Source: Pantoea sp. CCBC3-3-1
Lineage (GTDB): Bacteria; Pseudomonadota; Gammaproteobacteria; Enterobacterales; Enterobacteriaceae
NCBI RefSeq assembly: GCF_007981265.1
Contig: NZ_CP034363.1
Coordinates: 1,116,001 to 1,180,000 of the forward strand
Reading direction: 5' to 3'
Length of the DNA stretch: 64,000 nt
In this document: in pieces, positions 1 to 9,439 of the stretch
How the letters are laid out: every line of letters begins with the position of its first letter
How positions within the stretch are numbered: the first letter of the stretch is position 1
Notes under the pieces: model-generated
What the model saw: the letters and a program-made list of their open reading frames with translations, nothing else
Told to the model about the DNA's origin: nothing
Database searches by the model: none
Made by a program: the position numbers and the translations under genes

Positions 1-290
1 AACAGCTCGCGGGATTCGTTAAGCGTGGCCACCGAGTCGTGATTACCGGCCAGCATCACCAGCTGGCAGCCGGTTTGACTGAGCCTGACGATAAAACGGT
101 TATACAGCTCGCGCGCATAGCTTGGAGGCGAACCCGTATCAAAAATATCGCCGGCCACGATAATGGCATCGACCTGATGCTGTTCTGCCTGCGCCAGCAG
201 CCAGTCCAGAAAAGCCTGATGTTCGGCTGCGCGGCTTTTGGTATAGAAGAACTGGCCCAGATGCCAGTCGGCGGTATGAATGATTCGCAT
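1..290 (-). CDS. sbcD: Exonuclease subunit SbcD, 5' part only
   Basis: This is the N-terminal part (about 96 residues) of the nuclease subunit of the SbcCD (Mre11-Rad50 type) complex, which cleaves DNA hairpins and blocked ends. The frame opens MRIIHTADWHLGQ. The metallophosphoesterase motifs DWHLG (near residue 8), GDIFDTG and GNHDS are all visible, giving the di-manganese ligands. The gene runs off the left edge of the window. It is divergent from phoB, as in E. coli. The identity is firm, but completeness cannot be judged. Confidence 0.93.
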   Translation of the reverse strand, partial: MRIIHTADWHLGQFFYTKSRAAEHQAFLDWLLAQAEQHQVDAIIVAGDIFDTGSPPSYARELYNRFIVRLSQTGCQLVMLAGNHDSVATLNESREL

Positions 291-421
291 GAGTTCCCTG
301 TGAATGCGCCAGGACAAGACGGCGATTATAAACAGTCAGGGGCAAAACCCCAGCGCAAAGGCATTTCACTGTTGATAAAGTGTTATAAAACGGGGCGGAA
401 GCCGATGCTTTTTTCATAAAA

Positions 422-444
422 ATGTCATAAAACTGACGCATAAT
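422..444 (+). promoter_or_regulatory. Pho box and -10 of the phoB promoter
   Basis: Positions 422-439 read ATGTCATAAAACTGACGC. This is two 7-bp half sites related to CTGTCAT separated by an AT-rich 4-bp spacer, the standard PhoB operator. A further partial half site (TTTTCATAAA) lies just upstream at 411-420. CATAAT at 439-444 is a plausible -10, placing the Pho box in the -35 position as at PhoB-activated promoters. It predicts autoregulation of phoBR under phosphate starvation. Confidence 0.85.
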
Positions 445-490
445 GTCGCCGCATATCCAGTGACATTCCGTCACAAACGCAGGAGCAATA

Positions 491-1180
491 ATGGCTAAGC
501 GCATTCTGGTGGTCGAAGATGAAGCCCCAATCCGTGAGATGTTATGTTTTGTTCTGGAGCAAAATGACTACCAGCCGATCGAAGCGGAAGATTATGACAG
601 CGCCGTTAATTTGCTGATCGAACCCTGGCCCGATTTGATCCTGCTGGACTGGATGTTGCCGGGCGGATCCGGCATCCAGTTTATCAAACATCTTAAACGT
701 GAAGCGATGACCCGCGATATCCCGGTGATGATGCTAACGGCACGCGGCGAGGAAGAGGATCGCGTTCGCGGTCTGGAAGTGGGGGCCGACGACTATATTA
801 CCAAGCCTTTCTCCCCTAAAGAGCTGGTGGCCCGGATCAAAGCCGTGATGCGCCGGATTTCACCGATGGCGGTGGAAGAGGTCATTGAAATCCAGGGGCT
901 GAGCCTCGATCCCTCTTCACACCGCGTCATGTCTGAAACGCAGCCGTTGGAAATGGGGCCGACAGAATACAAACTGCTGCATTTCTTTATGACTCATCCC
1001 GAACGGGTTTACAGCCGTGAGCAGTTGCTTAATCATGTCTGGGGCACTAACGTTTACGTCGAGGATCGCACCGTCGACGTACATATTCGCCGCTTGCGCA
1101 AAGCCCTTGAGCTGACCGGGCACGATCGCATGGTGCAGACGGTTCGCGGAACAGGTTATCGTTTTTCTGCACGTTTCTGA
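491..1180 (+). CDS. phoB: Phosphate regulon response regulator PhoB
   Basis: This OmpR-family response regulator binds Pho boxes and activates phosphate-starvation genes. The protein has 229 residues, the usual length. The receiver domain (about 1-120) carries acidic residues E9/D10/E11, phosphoacceptor D53 (in LLDWMLPGG) and the conserved lysine in ITKPF. The C-terminal winged helix (about 130-229) has the typical [13 protein letters not shown] recognition-helix segment. The ATG follows AGGAG with good spacing. phoR starts 20 bp downstream, so the two genes form one operon behind the Pho box. Confidence 0.97.
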   Translation: MAKRILVVEDEAPIREMLCFVLEQNDYQPIEAEDYDSAVNLLIEPWPDLILLDWMLPGGSGIQFIKHLKREAMTRDIPVMMLTARGEEEDRVRGLEVGADDYITKPFSPKELVARIKAVMRRISPMAVEEVIEIQGLSLDPSSHRVMSETQPLEMGPTEYKLLHFFMTHPERVYSREQLLNHVWGTNVYVEDRTVDVHIRRLRKALELTGHDRMVQTVRGTGYRFSARF

Positions 1181-1200
1181 TCGTAACCGGAGCCTTTACC

Positions 1201-2514
1201 GTGCTGGAACGCCTCTCCTGGAAGAGATTACTGCTGGAGCTGGCGTTGGCCAGCCTTCCTGCTCTTATCATTGGCCTGTTGGTGGGCTACTTACCCTGGC
1301 TGCTGCTGATTTCAGTGCTGGCGGTGCTGTGCTGGCACTTCGCTAATCTACTGCGGCTTTCCCACTGGCTGTGGGTGGATCGTAGCATGACGCCACCGTC
1401 CGGTCGCGGCAGCTGGGAACCGCTGTTTTATGGCCTTTATCAGATGCAGGCGCGTAACCGTCGTCGCCGCCGTGAGTTGGGGCATCTGATTAAGCGTTTT
1501 CGCAGCGGTGCTGAGTCGCTGCCGGATGCGGTGGTGCTCACTACCGAAGAAGGCACGATTTTCTGGTGTAACGGCCTGGCTCAACAGCTTCTGGGCCTGC
1601 GCTGGCCAGAAGATAACGGCCAGAATATCCTCAATTTATTACGTTATCCTGAATTTACTCGTTATCTGCGCGAGCAGGATTTCACCCGTTCGTTAACGCT
1701 GGTGCTGAATAATCATCGTCATCTGGAGTTCCGGGTAATGCCCTACAGCGAAGGTCAGTGGCTGATGGTCGCGCGCGATGTGACGCAAATGCATCAGCTG
1801 GAAGGCGCGCGACGAAACTTCTTTGCTAACGTCAGCCACGAACTGCGTACGCCGTTGACCGTACTGCAAGGCTATCTGGAAATGATGAGCGACTCGGTGC
1901 TGGAAGGAAGCCAGCGGGATAAAGCCCTACATACGATGCAGCAGCAAACCCGGCGAATGGATGGTCTGGTGCAGCAGCTGTTAACGCTCTCCAGGATTGA
2001 GGCCGCGCCCGCGCTGGATTTGCAGGAAAAAGTTGATGTGCCGATGATGCTGAGGCTGCTGCAACGCGAGGCGGAAACGCTCAGTCAGGGCAGGCATGAA
2101 ATTCATTTCACCGCCGATCCCGATCTGCGCGTATTCGGTAACGATGAGCAGTTACGCAGCGCGATTTCCAATCTGGTCTATAACTCGGTAAACCATACGC
2201 CTGCCGGCACGCGCATTGATATTAGCTGGCGCAGGACGCCGCATGGTGCGCAATTTAAGGTGAAAGATAATGGCCCGGGTATTGCCGCCGAACATATTCC
2301 CCGCCTCACCGAGCGCTTTTATCGCGTCGACAAAGCCCGTTCGCGCCAGACTGGCGGCAGTGGGCTGGGGTTGGCTATCGTCAAGCATGCGCTCAGCCAT
2401 CACAATACCCGGCTCGAGATTACCAGCCAGCCCGGCAAAGAGACCTGTTTCAGCTTCTCCCTGCCGTTAAGGTTGATTGTAAACAATGAATTGTCCCAGA
2501 ATGCGGTTCACTGA
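1201..2514 (+). CDS. phoR: Phosphate regulon sensor histidine kinase PhoR
   Basis: This inner-membrane histidine kinase/phosphatase phosphorylates PhoB when phosphate is low and takes its signal from the Pst system. The start is GTG. Two hydrophobic segments lie near residues 10-45, followed by a basic linker (RNRRRRREL), a PAS-like domain (about 95-200) and the H-box VSHELRTPL with phospho-accepting H213. The ATP-binding domain shows the N-box [12 protein letters not shown]1 box DNGPGI and G2 box GSGLGLAIV. At 437 residues it is slightly longer than the E. coli protein. The next gene follows 18 bp later on the same strand, suggesting cotranscription with the PstS-like gene. Confidence 0.96.
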   Translation: MLERLSWKRLLLELALASLPALIIGLLVGYLPWLLLISVLAVLCWHFANLLRLSHWLWVDRSMTPPSGRGSWEPLFYGLYQMQARNRRRRRELGHLIKRFRSGAESLPDAVVLTTEEGTIFWCNGLAQQLLGLRWPEDNGQNILNLLRYPEFTRYLREQDFTRSLTLVLNNHRHLEFRVMPYSEGQWLMVARDVTQMHQLEGARRNFFANVSHELRTPLTVLQGYLEMMSDSVLEGSQRDKALHTMQQQTRRMDGLVQQLLTLSRIEAAPALDLQEKVDVPMMLRLLQREAETLSQGRHEIHFTADPDLRVFGNDEQLRSAISNLVYNSVNHTPAGTRIDISWRRTPHGAQFKVKDNGPGIAAEHIPRLTERFYRVDKARSRQTGGSGLGLAIVKHALSHHNTRLEITSQPGKETCFSFSLPLRLIVNNELSQNAVH

Positions 2515-2532
2515 ACGATCGGATAGCCATCA

Positions 2533-3456
2533 ATGAAAAAGCTGTTTTTTGCCGTAATCATGCTGTTCAACCTGTCTGCTCAGGCGCAGGAAGGCATGCT
2601 GTCAGGCAATCTTTCGAGCGTCGGATCCGATACGCTGGGCAACCTGATGACCCTGTGGGGCGAAAGCTTTAACCGTCAGTATCCCGGCGTTAACGTACAG
2701 ATTCAGGCTGCGGGTTCTTCCACTGCACCGACGGCTCTGGCAGCGGGCGCGGCCCAGCTTGGCGCGATGAGCCGTCCGATGCAGGCCGTGGAGCGTCAGC
2801 TGTTTGAGGCAAATTATGGCTATCCGCCGCTGGCGGTGCCGGTCGCCATGGACGCCCTGGTGGTGGTGGTGAATAAAGATAATCCGCTACAGGGATTAAA
2901 CGATCGGCAACTGGATGCGATTTTTTCTGTGACACGCCGTTGTGGCGCGTTCTCTTTCGTAAAAAAGTGGGGTGATTTGCCTTCAATGCCTGCCAGCTGG
3001 AAAGCGCGCCCGATGCAGCGTTTTGGGCGTAACTCCGCTTCCGGAACCTGGGGGTTCTTTAAACAGCAGGCGCTGTGTAACGGCGATTTTCGTAATGATG
3101 TCGGTGAATACCCAGGCTCGGCTGCGGTGATTCAGGCCGTCGCCAACACGCTCAATGGTATCGGTTACGCCAGTATGGGCACACATCTGACCGGGGTGAA
3201 AATGTTACCGGTTTCCCGTGATGGCAACAGCTGGGTTACGCCTTCGCCAGAGAATATCCGCAGCGGCCGTTATCCTTATGCACGTCCGCTTTATATTTAC
3301 GTTAATAAAAGACCGGAGAAACCACTGGAGCCGTTGACTCGGGCTTTTCTGAGCCAGGCTTTGTCGGCAGAAGGGCAGGCGCTGGTAACGCAGGCGGGCT
3401 ATTTGCCGCTGTCGGACGAGCAAATCAGGCAGGCCCGACGGATGATTGAAGAATAA
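2533..3456 (+). CDS. PstS-like periplasmic phosphate-binding protein
   Basis: This is a 307-residue substrate-binding protein of the PstS/phosphate-binding superfamily. Residues 1-18 form a signal peptide ending AQA. The mature part contains SSVGSDTLGNLM and AAGSSTAPTAL, serine/threonine-rich loops like those that coordinate phosphate in PstS, and later GRNSASGTWGFF. It is not next to pstCAB genes but directly follows phoR (18 bp), a position empty in E. coli K-12. By context it probably binds phosphate or an organophosphate in the periplasm under PhoB control. It might deliver ligand to the distant Pst transporter or act in sensing or storage; that is inference. No strong terminator is seen downstream. 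Confidence 0.85.
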   Translation: MKKLFFAVIMLFNLSAQAQEGMLSGNLSSVGSDTLGNLMTLWGESFNRQYPGVNVQIQAAGSSTAPTALAAGAAQLGAMSRPMQAVERQLFEANYGYPPLAVPVAMDALVVVVNKDNPLQGLNDRQLDAIFSVTRRCGAFSFVKKWGDLPSMPASWKARPMQRFGRNSASGTWGFFKQQALCNGDFRNDVGEYPGSAAVIQAVANTLNGIGYASMGTHLTGVKMLPVSRDGNSWVTPSPENIRSGRYPYARPLYIYVNKRPEKPLEPLTRAFLSQALSAEGQALVTQAGYLPLSDEQIRQARRMIEE

Positions 3457-3569
3457 AGTACGGTCAGCGCCTGGCGAGGATAACGGCGAACATGAATTTT
3501 TTTCATGGCAGATGAAATTTCCTCGTTTGCCGCTGAATGTTTCTCATGACATGCTCTCTTCAGCCATTT

Positions 3570-3591
3570 AGACATCCAGATGTCTTATAAT
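3570..3591 (+). promoter_or_regulatory. Tandem met boxes (MetJ operator) over a -10 element
   Basis: AGACATCC (3570-3577) is directly followed by AGATGTCT (3578-3585). These are two adjacent 8-bp matches to the MetJ met box AGACGTCT (6/8 and 7/8), the minimum functional arrangement. A perfect TATAAT -10 (3586-3591) abuts them, so bound MetJ-S-adenosylmethionine would block RNA polymerase. The site lies 64 bp upstream of the MetE-type gene and predicts methionine repression of it. Confidence 0.75.
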
Positions 3592-3655
3592 GATAATTCG
3601 TCATTATTTCCCAGGTAAATTATGCGCCGTGCGCGCAGGACAGGAGTGACCTGAA

Positions 3656-4759
3656 ATGCAAAGAGATTCAGCCCAGTACCGTGCCGAAGTGGTTGGCAGT
3701 TTTCTGCGTCCGGCAGCGATCAAACAGGCCCGCGAGCAGTTTCAGGCCGGTGAAATTGATGCCGTTGCGCTGCGTCGTATTGAAGACGAAGCCATCCGCG
3801 ATGTGGTCACGCACCAGCGTGCCAGCGGTCTGAAAGTGGTCACCGATGGCGAATTCCGTCGCGCATGGTGGCACTTCGATTTCTTTGACGGCCTTGAAGG
3901 GGTGGAACGTTACGAAGCCGATCAGGGCATTCAGTTCAACGGCGTACAGACTAAAGCGCGTGGCGTAAAAGTGACCGGCAAACTTGGTTTTGGCAATCAT
4001 CCAATGCTGGAAGATTTCCGTTACCTGAAAAGTATCTGCGGCGACGCGATTCCTAAAATGACGATTCCAAGCCCAAGCGTGCTGCACTTCCGTGGTGGGC
4101 GTAAAGTTATTGATGCCAACGTCTATCCGGACCTGAAAGACTATTTCAACGACCTGGCGCTGACCTACCGTGACGCGATCAAAGGCTTTTACGATGCGGG
4201 CTGCCGTTACCTGCAGCTGGATGATACCGTTTGGGCTTACCTGTGTTCAGAAGACCAGAAACGTCAAATTCGTGAACGTGGCGACGATCCGGAAGAGCTG
4301 GCTAACATCTATGCACAGGTGCTGAATAAAGCACTGGAAGGCAAGCCGGAAGATATGGTTGTCGGTCTGCATGTTTGCCGCGGTAACTTCCGTTCGACCT
4401 GGATCTCTGAAGGTGGCTATGAGCCGGTAGCGGAAATCCTGTTCGGTACGGTGAACATCGACGCCTTCTTCCTGGAATATGATAACGAGCGTTCAGGTGG
4501 CTTTGAGCCGCTGCGCTTTATCAAACCGGGCAAGCAGCAGGTGGTGTTAGGCCTGATCACCACCAAAAACGGTGAGCTGGAAAGCCCGGACTCAGTGAGA
4601 AAACGCCTGGCTGAAGCCGCGCAATATGTCAGCCTCGATCAAATTTGTCTCAGCCCGCAGTGTGGCTTTGCGTCTACGGAAGAAGGCAACAGCCTGACTG
4701 AGGAGCAGCAGTGGGCGAAACTGCGTTTGGTTGTCGATATCGCTAACGACGTTTGGTAA
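3656..4759 (+). CDS. Cobalamin-independent methionine synthase family protein (MetE C-terminal type)
   Basis: This 367-residue single-domain protein is related to the catalytic C-terminal half of MetE and to the Bacillus YxjG/YxjH group. It lacks the MetE N-terminal barrel. The zinc/homocysteine-site ligands are present: H239 and C241 (GLHVCRGN), E274 (FLEYDNE) and C336 (LSPQCGF). It is therefore likely an active thiol methyltransferase making methionine, but the methyl donor (methyltetrahydrofolate or another methylated compound) cannot be read from the sequence. It stands alone behind a MetJ-type operator, which supports a methionine role, and ends at a strong hairpin terminator. It has no counterpart at this locus in E. 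coli K-12. Confidence 0.9.
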   Translation: MQRDSAQYRAEVVGSFLRPAAIKQAREQFQAGEIDAVALRRIEDEAIRDVVTHQRASGLKVVTDGEFRRAWWHFDFFDGLEGVERYEADQGIQFNGVQTKARGVKVTGKLGFGNHPMLEDFRYLKSICGDAIPKMTIPSPSVLHFRGGRKVIDANVYPDLKDYFNDLALTYRDAIKGFYDAGCRYLQLDDTVWAYLCSEDQKRQIRERGDDPEELANIYAQVLNKALEGKPEDMVVGLHVCRGNFRSTWISEGGYEPVAEILFGTVNIDAFFLEYDNERSGGFEPLRFIKPGKQQVVLGLITTKNGELESPDSVRKRLAEAAQYVSLDQICLSPQCGFASTEEGNSLTEEQQWAKLRLVVDIANDVW

Positions 4760-4778
4760 TTCAGGCGGCATTATGAGC

Positions 4779-4805
4779 AAAAGGCGCGTATAAACGCGCC
4801 TTTTG
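4779..4805 (+). terminator. Rho-independent terminator of the MetE-type gene
   Basis: AAAAGGCGCG (4779-4788) and CGCGCCTTTT (4795-4804) form a perfect 10-bp stem with a TATAAA loop, closed by a T run. Confidence 0.85.
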
Positions 4806-5156
4806 TGCATCCCCACCCGGATCCATGCAGAAATTAACCCCACCCCGTGCAAAAAAAGTACAAATCATGTAAGGCATCCTGCAAATAAACTGAAGTGATA
4901 AACTGCCACAGCGGATTTTTGCGCTATATCACTCTGCTTTATCGGATCCGTATTGCCTTTCTCCGCTATAAACGTTTTACTTACGGCCGTTTTTACGTTA
5001 TTCCCCTGTAAAAAGATCAAAATAAGCGCAATACGCCGGTTAAGTTGGAACAGGAACATCCGTTTTGATTAAAGTGCCAGGCGTATTAGTGCAGGCAGGG
5101 CGATAAAGCTGACATCACGATTTCACTTAACACCAGTACAGGCGAAGCCGTTTCTT
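4806..5156. other. Intergenic region upstream of brnQ
   Basis: This 351-bp stretch has no convincing gene. It is AT-richer than its flanks and must contain the brnQ promoter, but no -35/-10 pair or operator stood out. The only reading frame, on the reverse strand at 4865-5059, has no recognisable features. Confidence 0.6.
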
Positions 5157-6479
5157 ATGACAAATCGTTTAACTTCCAAAGACATTCTCGCGCTGGGCTT
5201 TATGACTTTTGCCCTGTTCGTGGGTGCCGGCAATATTATTTTTCCACCGATGGTGGGTATTCAGTCTGGGGAACACGTTTGGATTGCTGCACTTGGCTTT
5301 CTGCTAACGGCCGTTGGACTTCCTGTGATTACTATTATCGCGCTGGCCCGCGTGGGCGGCGGTATTGACGCACTCAGCTCGCCAATTGGCAAAGCGGCAG
5401 GCCTCGTGCTGGCAACGGTCTGCTATCTTGCCGTCGGCCCTCTGTTCGCAACGCCGCGTACGGCGACGGTTTCTTTCGAAGTCGGGATCGCACCGCTGAC
5501 CGGTGACGGTGCTGTGCCGCTGCTGGTTTACAGCCTGATCTACTTCGCGCTGGTTATCGGTATTTCCCTCTATCCGGGTAAATTACTGGATACCGTTGGC
5601 CACATTCTTGCGCCACTGAAAATCATCGCGCTGGCCGTATTAGGTATCGCTGCGCTGCTGTGGCCAGCAGGCGGACTGGCTCCGGCCACGGACAGCTATC
5701 AGCATGCGGCGTTCTCCAGCGGCTTTATCAATGGCTACCTGACCATGGATACGCTTGGCGCGCTGGTATTTGGTATTGTTATCGTCAACGCGGCACGTTC
5801 CCGCGGCGTGGGCGAAGCGGGTTTACTGACTCGTTATACTATTATCGCTGGTTTGATTGCCGGTATCGGCCTGACGCTGGTTTACCTGACCCTGTTTAAA
5901 CTGGGTTCTGACAGCGCGTCCATCGTCGATCAGAACGCAAACGGCGCCGCTATTCTGCACGCTTACGTTCAGCATACCTTTGGCGGAATGGGCAGTTTCT
6001 TCCTGGCAGCGCTGATTTTTGTAGCCTGCATGGTTACCGCAGTTGGCCTGACCTGCGCCTGCGCCGAATTCTTCCAGCAGCATCTGCCGCTGACTTATCG
6101 TCAGCTGGTCTTTGTGCTTGGCCTGTTCTCCATGCTGGTTTCTAACCTGGGCCTTAGCCAGCTGATCCAGTTCTCAATTCCGGTACTGACTGCGATTTAT
6201 CCGCCTTGTATCGTGCTGATCCTGCTGAGCTTTACGCTGCGCTGGTGGAACAAAAGCAGCCGTATTATTGCGCCAACAATGCTGGTAAGCCTGATTTTCG
6301 GCATCATTGACGGCATCAAAACTACCGCGTTTAAAGATGTGCTGCCTGCTTTTGCAACGACTATGCCGCTGGCAGAGCAAGGTCTTGCGTGGTTGCCGCC
6401 ATCGCTGGCTATGCTGGTCGTGGCGGTGATCTACGACCGCACTCTGGGTCGTCAGCAGGTTAGTGCCCACCAGCAGTAA
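5157..6479 (+). CDS. brnQ: Branched-chain amino acid transporter BrnQ
   Basis: This inner-membrane permease (LIV-II type) imports leucine, isoleucine and valine with a cation. The protein has 440 residues, matching the E. coli length, with about 12 hydrophobic segments and the family signature [18 protein letters not shown] near the N terminus. [18 protein letters not shown] follows near residue 90. The ATG is preceded by a weak AGGCGAAG ribosome-binding site. proY lies downstream on the same strand, as in E. coli, with two hairpins between them. Confidence 0.95.
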   Translation: MTNRLTSKDILALGFMTFALFVGAGNIIFPPMVGIQSGEHVWIAALGFLLTAVGLPVITIIALARVGGGIDALSSPIGKAAGLVLATVCYLAVGPLFATPRTATVSFEVGIAPLTGDGAVPLLVYSLIYFALVIGISLYPGKLLDTVGHILAPLKIIALAVLGIAALLWPAGGLAPATDSYQHAAFSSGFINGYLTMDTLGALVFGIVIVNAARSRGVGEAGLLTRYTIIAGLIAGIGLTLVYLTLFKLGSDSASIVDQNANGAAILHAYVQHTFGGMGSFFLAALIFVACMVTAVGLTCACAEFFQQHLPLTYRQLVFVLGLFSMLVSNLGLSQLIQFSIPVLTAIYPPCIVLILLSFTLRWWNKSSRIIAPTMLVSLIFGIIDGIKTTAFKDVLPAFATTMPLAEQGLAWLPPSLAMLVVAVIYDRTLGRQQVSAHQQ

Positions 6480-6494
6480 TTTTTGTGATACCTT

Positions 6495-6517
6495 CTTCTG
6501 CCCGCTTCCGGCAGAAG
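6495..6517 (+). terminator. Hairpin just after brnQ
   Basis: CTTCTGCC (6495-6502) pairs with GGCAGAAG (6510-6517) across a 7-nt loop. There is no clean T run afterwards, so it may be a weak terminator or an mRNA 3'-stabilising hairpin. Confidence 0.5.
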
Positions 6518-6555
6518 GTCAGTTGACCTCAATACTGGCGAAATGCATCACTATT

Positions 6556-6578
6556 CTCCTGCCTGTTTCAGGCAGGAG
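6556..6578 (+). other. Perfect 10-bp hairpin upstream of proY
   Basis: CTCCTGCCTG (6556-6565) and CAGGCAGGAG (6569-6578) pair perfectly with a TTT loop, 24 bp before the chosen proY start. No T tract follows, so it is more likely an RNA-processing or leader element than an intrinsic terminator. Its function is unknown. Confidence 0.6.
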
Positions 6579-6602
6579 TTCAGACTGAGTATTAAGAGTA
6601 AG

Positions 6603-7958
6603 ATGAAAAGTAATGCGCTCAAAAAGGGACTGAGTACCCGCCACATTCGTTTTATGGCGCTGGGTTCGGCCATCGGTACCGGCCTGTTTTATGGTTCGGC
6701 CGACGCAATTAAAATGGCCGGGCCGAGCGTTATCCTCGCCTATATTATCGGCGGTGCCATCGCCTATATCATCATGCGCGCGCTGGGTGAAATGTCGGTT
6801 AATAACCCACAGGCCAGCTCTTTCTCGCGCTACGCTCAGGACTATCTTGGGCCACTGTCAGGCTATATCACCGGCTGGACCTACTGTTTTGAAATTCTGA
6901 TTGTCGCCATCGCGGATGTGACGGCGTTCGGCATTTATATGGGCGTCTGGTTCCCGGATGTTCCGCACTGGGTTTGGGTGCTGAGCGTGGTGCTCATCAT
7001 TGGTGCGATCAACCTCGCCACGGTTAAAGTGTTTGGTGAAGTCGAGTTTTGGCTGTCGCTGTTTAAGGTCGCCACGATTATCGTGATGATCGTGGCAGGC
7101 ATCGGCATTATCTTCTGGGGCATCGGTAACGGTGGACAGCCGACGGGCATCAGCAACCTGTGGACCAATGGTGGCTTCTTTGCGCATGGCGTAATGGGCA
7201 TGGTGTTGTCGTTGCAGATTGTGATGTTTGCCTATGGTGGCATCGAAATTATCGGCATCACCGCTGGCGAAGCGAAAGACCCGGCAGCGTCGATCCCGCG
7301 GGCGATTAACACCGTACCGCTGCGTATTCTGGTGTTCTATGTCGGCACGCTGTTTGTCATCATGTCCATTTATCCCTGGAACCAGGTGGGGACGAACGGC
7401 AGTCCTTTTGTACTGACTTTCCAGCATATGGGCATTGCAGCGGCGGCAGCCATTCTAAACTTTGTGGTGATCACCGCGTCGCTGTCGGCTATCAATAGTG
7501 ATGTGTTTGGCGTCGGGCGTATGCTGCACGGTATGGCTGAACAGGGCCATGCACCGGCAATTTTCGCGACTGTTTCACGTCGTGGCATCCCGTGGGTTAC
7601 CGTGCTGGTAATGATGATTGCGATGCTGATCGCGGTTTATCTTAACTACCTGATGCCGGAAAAAGTGTTCCTGGTGATCGCGTCGCTGGCGACCTTTGCC
7701 ACCGTCTGGGTATGGATTATGATCCTGTTTTCGCAGATTGGCTTCCGCCGCTCGTTAACGCCCGAACAGGCAAAAGAGCTGAAGTTTGCTATGCCTGGCG
7801 GCGTATTTACCGCGATGGTCGGCATTCTGTTCCTGGTCTTTATCATCGGCCTGATCGGCTACTTCCCGGATACCCGCGTATCGCTTTACGTCGGCGTGGG
7901 CTGGATAGCGCTTCTACTGGTCAGCTGGCGGTTTGTGAAGAAGAAAGTAGCAGCATAA
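6603..7958 (+). CDS. proY: Proline-specific permease ProY (APC family)
   Basis: This is an amino acid/polyamine/organocation family permease, 451 residues from this start (E. coli 457). The start at 6603 ([21 protein letters not shown]) matches the family N terminus; a longer frame opening at 6543 would run through the upstream hairpin and was not used. About 12 membrane segments are visible, with the [12 protein letters not shown] unwound-helix motif of APC transporters in the first and [16 protein letters not shown] in the middle. In E. coli the protein is a cryptic proline transporter. Exact substrates here are inferred from homology. Confidence 0.93.
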   Translation: MKSNALKKGLSTRHIRFMALGSAIGTGLFYGSADAIKMAGPSVILAYIIGGAIAYIIMRALGEMSVNNPQASSFSRYAQDYLGPLSGYITGWTYCFEILIVAIADVTAFGIYMGVWFPDVPHWVWVLSVVLIIGAINLATVKVFGEVEFWLSLFKVATIIVMIVAGIGIIFWGIGNGGQPTGISNLWTNGGFFAHGVMGMVLSLQIVMFAYGGIEIIGITAGEAKDPAASIPRAINTVPLRILVFYVGTLFVIMSIYPWNQVGTNGSPFVLTFQHMGIAAAAAILNFVVITASLSAINSDVFGVGRMLHGMAEQGHAPAIFATVSRRGIPWVTVLVMMIAMLIAVYLNYLMPEKVFLVIASLATFATVWVWIMILFSQIGFRRSLTPEQAKELKFAMPGGVFTAMVGILFLVFIIGLIGYFPDTRVSLYVGVGWIALLLVSWRFVKKKVAA

Positions 7959-7964
7959 AAAGAG

Positions 7965-7992
7965 AAGGCCGGAGATTTCCGGCCTTTTTTTT
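7965..7992 (+). terminator. Rho-independent terminator of proY
   Basis: AAGGCCGG (7965-7972), loop AGATTT, CCGGCCTT (7979-7986) and a run of T residues to 7992. It marks the edge of the conserved brnQ-proY block before the accessory region. Confidence 0.9.
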
Positions 7993-8016
7993 GCTAAAAT
8001 GCCCGGGCGCTCTGCC

Positions 8017-8577
8017 CTAAAAACGATAGCCGACGCCAATATTGAAGCCGTTGATAGAATGGCTCTTGCCGCCAGAGCTTACGCTTGAACCTTCATAACC
8101 AATATCGATCGCCACATTTGACAGTGGGTTAATTTGCAGCCCGGCACCATACATAAAGGACGATTTATTTTCATTATTTGAATAATTGCCGTCGGAACCG
8201 TAGAAACTCCAGCTTTCAGAGTAATCAATTTTGTTATAATTCAGGCCAATCAGACCATAAATGCTGATGTAGTCATTAACGCGATAAGCCGGACCTGCAG
8301 CAAGCGAATAGTATTTCACTTTTGTTTTGGCATCGAACTGCTCATCAATATCACTGTAATTATAGTTCTCATCACCACTCATATAAGTAAAGGAGCCAAT
8401 GATGCTGACAGGTGAATCCCACTCATAGCGATACTTCAGGTTTACCCCTTTAATATCTTTAAAATCTTGTACCTTGCTCTGTGCATAGCCTAAAGAAACG
8501 GTGTGATTGTCCGCAGAGGCGAGCAGGGGAAAAGCAACAGAGGTCATTAACAGACTGGTTAACAGCAGTTTTTTCAT
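8017..8577 (-). CDS. Ail/Lom/OmpX-like outer membrane beta-barrel protein
   Basis: This 186-residue protein has a signal peptide (1-22, ending ASA) and a small beta-barrel mature part with alternating hydrophobic strands (HTVSLGYAQSK, GVNLKYRYEW, YYSLAAGPAYRV, ISIYGLIGLNY). It has long polar Asn/Ser/Tyr-rich loops and a C-terminal phenylalanine strand (FNIGVGYRF) as needed for BAM recognition. Ail/Lom/OmpX relatives act in adhesion, serum resistance or unknown surface roles, and the exact role here cannot be told. The ATG is preceded by AAGGATG. It is alone, transcribed towards proY, and separated from the cdi remnants by AT-rich DNA. Confidence 0.85.
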   Translation of the reverse strand: MKKLLLTSLLMTSVAFPLLASADNHTVSLGYAQSKVQDFKDIKGVNLKYRYEWDSPVSIIGSFTYMSGDENYNYSDIDEQFDAKTKVKYYSLAAGPAYRVNDYISIYGLIGLNYNKIDYSESWSFYGSDGNYSNNENKSSFMYGAGLQINPLSNVAIDIGYEGSSVSSGGKSHSINGFNIGVGYRF

Positions 8578-8969
8578 TACATCATCCTTAATGAAAGTAT
8601 TTTATTAAACGTATTTAATACCTGGGGGAATGCCGGTATTAACCCCGGTAAAGTTATTTTGTGGGGTGATGGGATTTTATCGGATAAATCAGCAATGAAG
8701 TAGCCCGCGGAAAAATAATATTGTGAGGTGGATCTCATCCGTGATAATTTGTTATTTATCGGTTACTTATATAAGTAATGAATTGAACTGACGTGCATAA
8801 TTAATAAATTTAAATAAAGTAAAATTATTTGTGAATGGAATGAGTTTTTGTTGTGCTGGAAAGTAGTGGGTTTATTTAATAATAGAAAATACGGAAGTTT
8901 TTATCCAGATATCCACCCGCGACTGGAGATGTTAAATTTTAATAAATAATTATAACATGGTGTTTATTT
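8578..8969. other. AT-rich intergenic DNA
   Basis: About 390 bp, visibly much richer in A+T than either side. It contains no supportable gene. It must hold the promoter of the outer membrane protein gene and looks like non-coding DNA left at the edge of a horizontally acquired island. Confidence 0.6.
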
Positions 8970-9397
8970 TCAGTATTTTAATGTACTTCTCAATAATAAA
9001 AATTTCACTTTCTGGGTTGGCCTTACAATTTTCATCAGGTTCGCTTGGGTATTAACCTTACCGTTCGCATCCGTGGTCAGCTTATGTATCTGCTCCGCCA
9101 GATACGGTGCAGCAGCACCACTCACAGCCTGAGCGATATTCCCGCCCGCCAGCCCTGGATTACCGCCGTTGCCGCGCTTATTCCCTGCTGGATGGCGCTG
9201 CCGGTTCCTCATGACGCCATTGCATTATTGTAAGCCTGCTTCGCGACATCATCATCCGTGAACGCTTTGCCCTTGCTTTCAAGCTGCGCTTTCGCCTCAG
9301 ACAGTTTCGCCGGATCTCTCTTCGCTTTCTCGCCCGCTATCTGACCCTCGGTGCTCATAATATCCATTGCCTGATTGGTGCGGTGATTGTGAAGCAC
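8970..9397 (-). pseudogene. Decayed cdiA 3' fragment (orphan CdiA segment)
   Basis: Positions about 9032-9374 are nearly identical to cdiA positions about 11047-11387 and encode the stretch just before the VENN motif (QIAGEKAKRDPAKLSEA, AVSGAAAPYLAEQIHK). Two lesions break it: a TGG-to-TGA change near 9210, directly after NNAMAS, and a 1-base deletion near 9162, in the codons before GLAGGN. After LTTDANGKVNTQANLM the sequence diverges into about 20 unrelated residues (KIVRP...STLKY) and a stop at 8970. It probably derives from recombination or duplication at the cdi locus, where displaced orphan cdiA-CT modules are common. No function is expected. Confidence 0.85.
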
Positions 9398-9439
9398 CGG
9401 GTGGAGACGGCCGTGCGGCCTGTTGATTAGGAGAGAGTG

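Noticed and set aside
3484..3510. CATGAA/TTCATG inverted repeat after the PstS-like gene as a terminator
   Set aside because: The stem is only 6 bp and AT-rich with its T run inside the loop, so it is too weak to call.
4865..5059. 64-codon reverse-strand frame upstream of brnQ
   Set aside because: It has no convincing ribosome-binding site, no recognisable motif, and lies in the region needed for the brnQ promoter.
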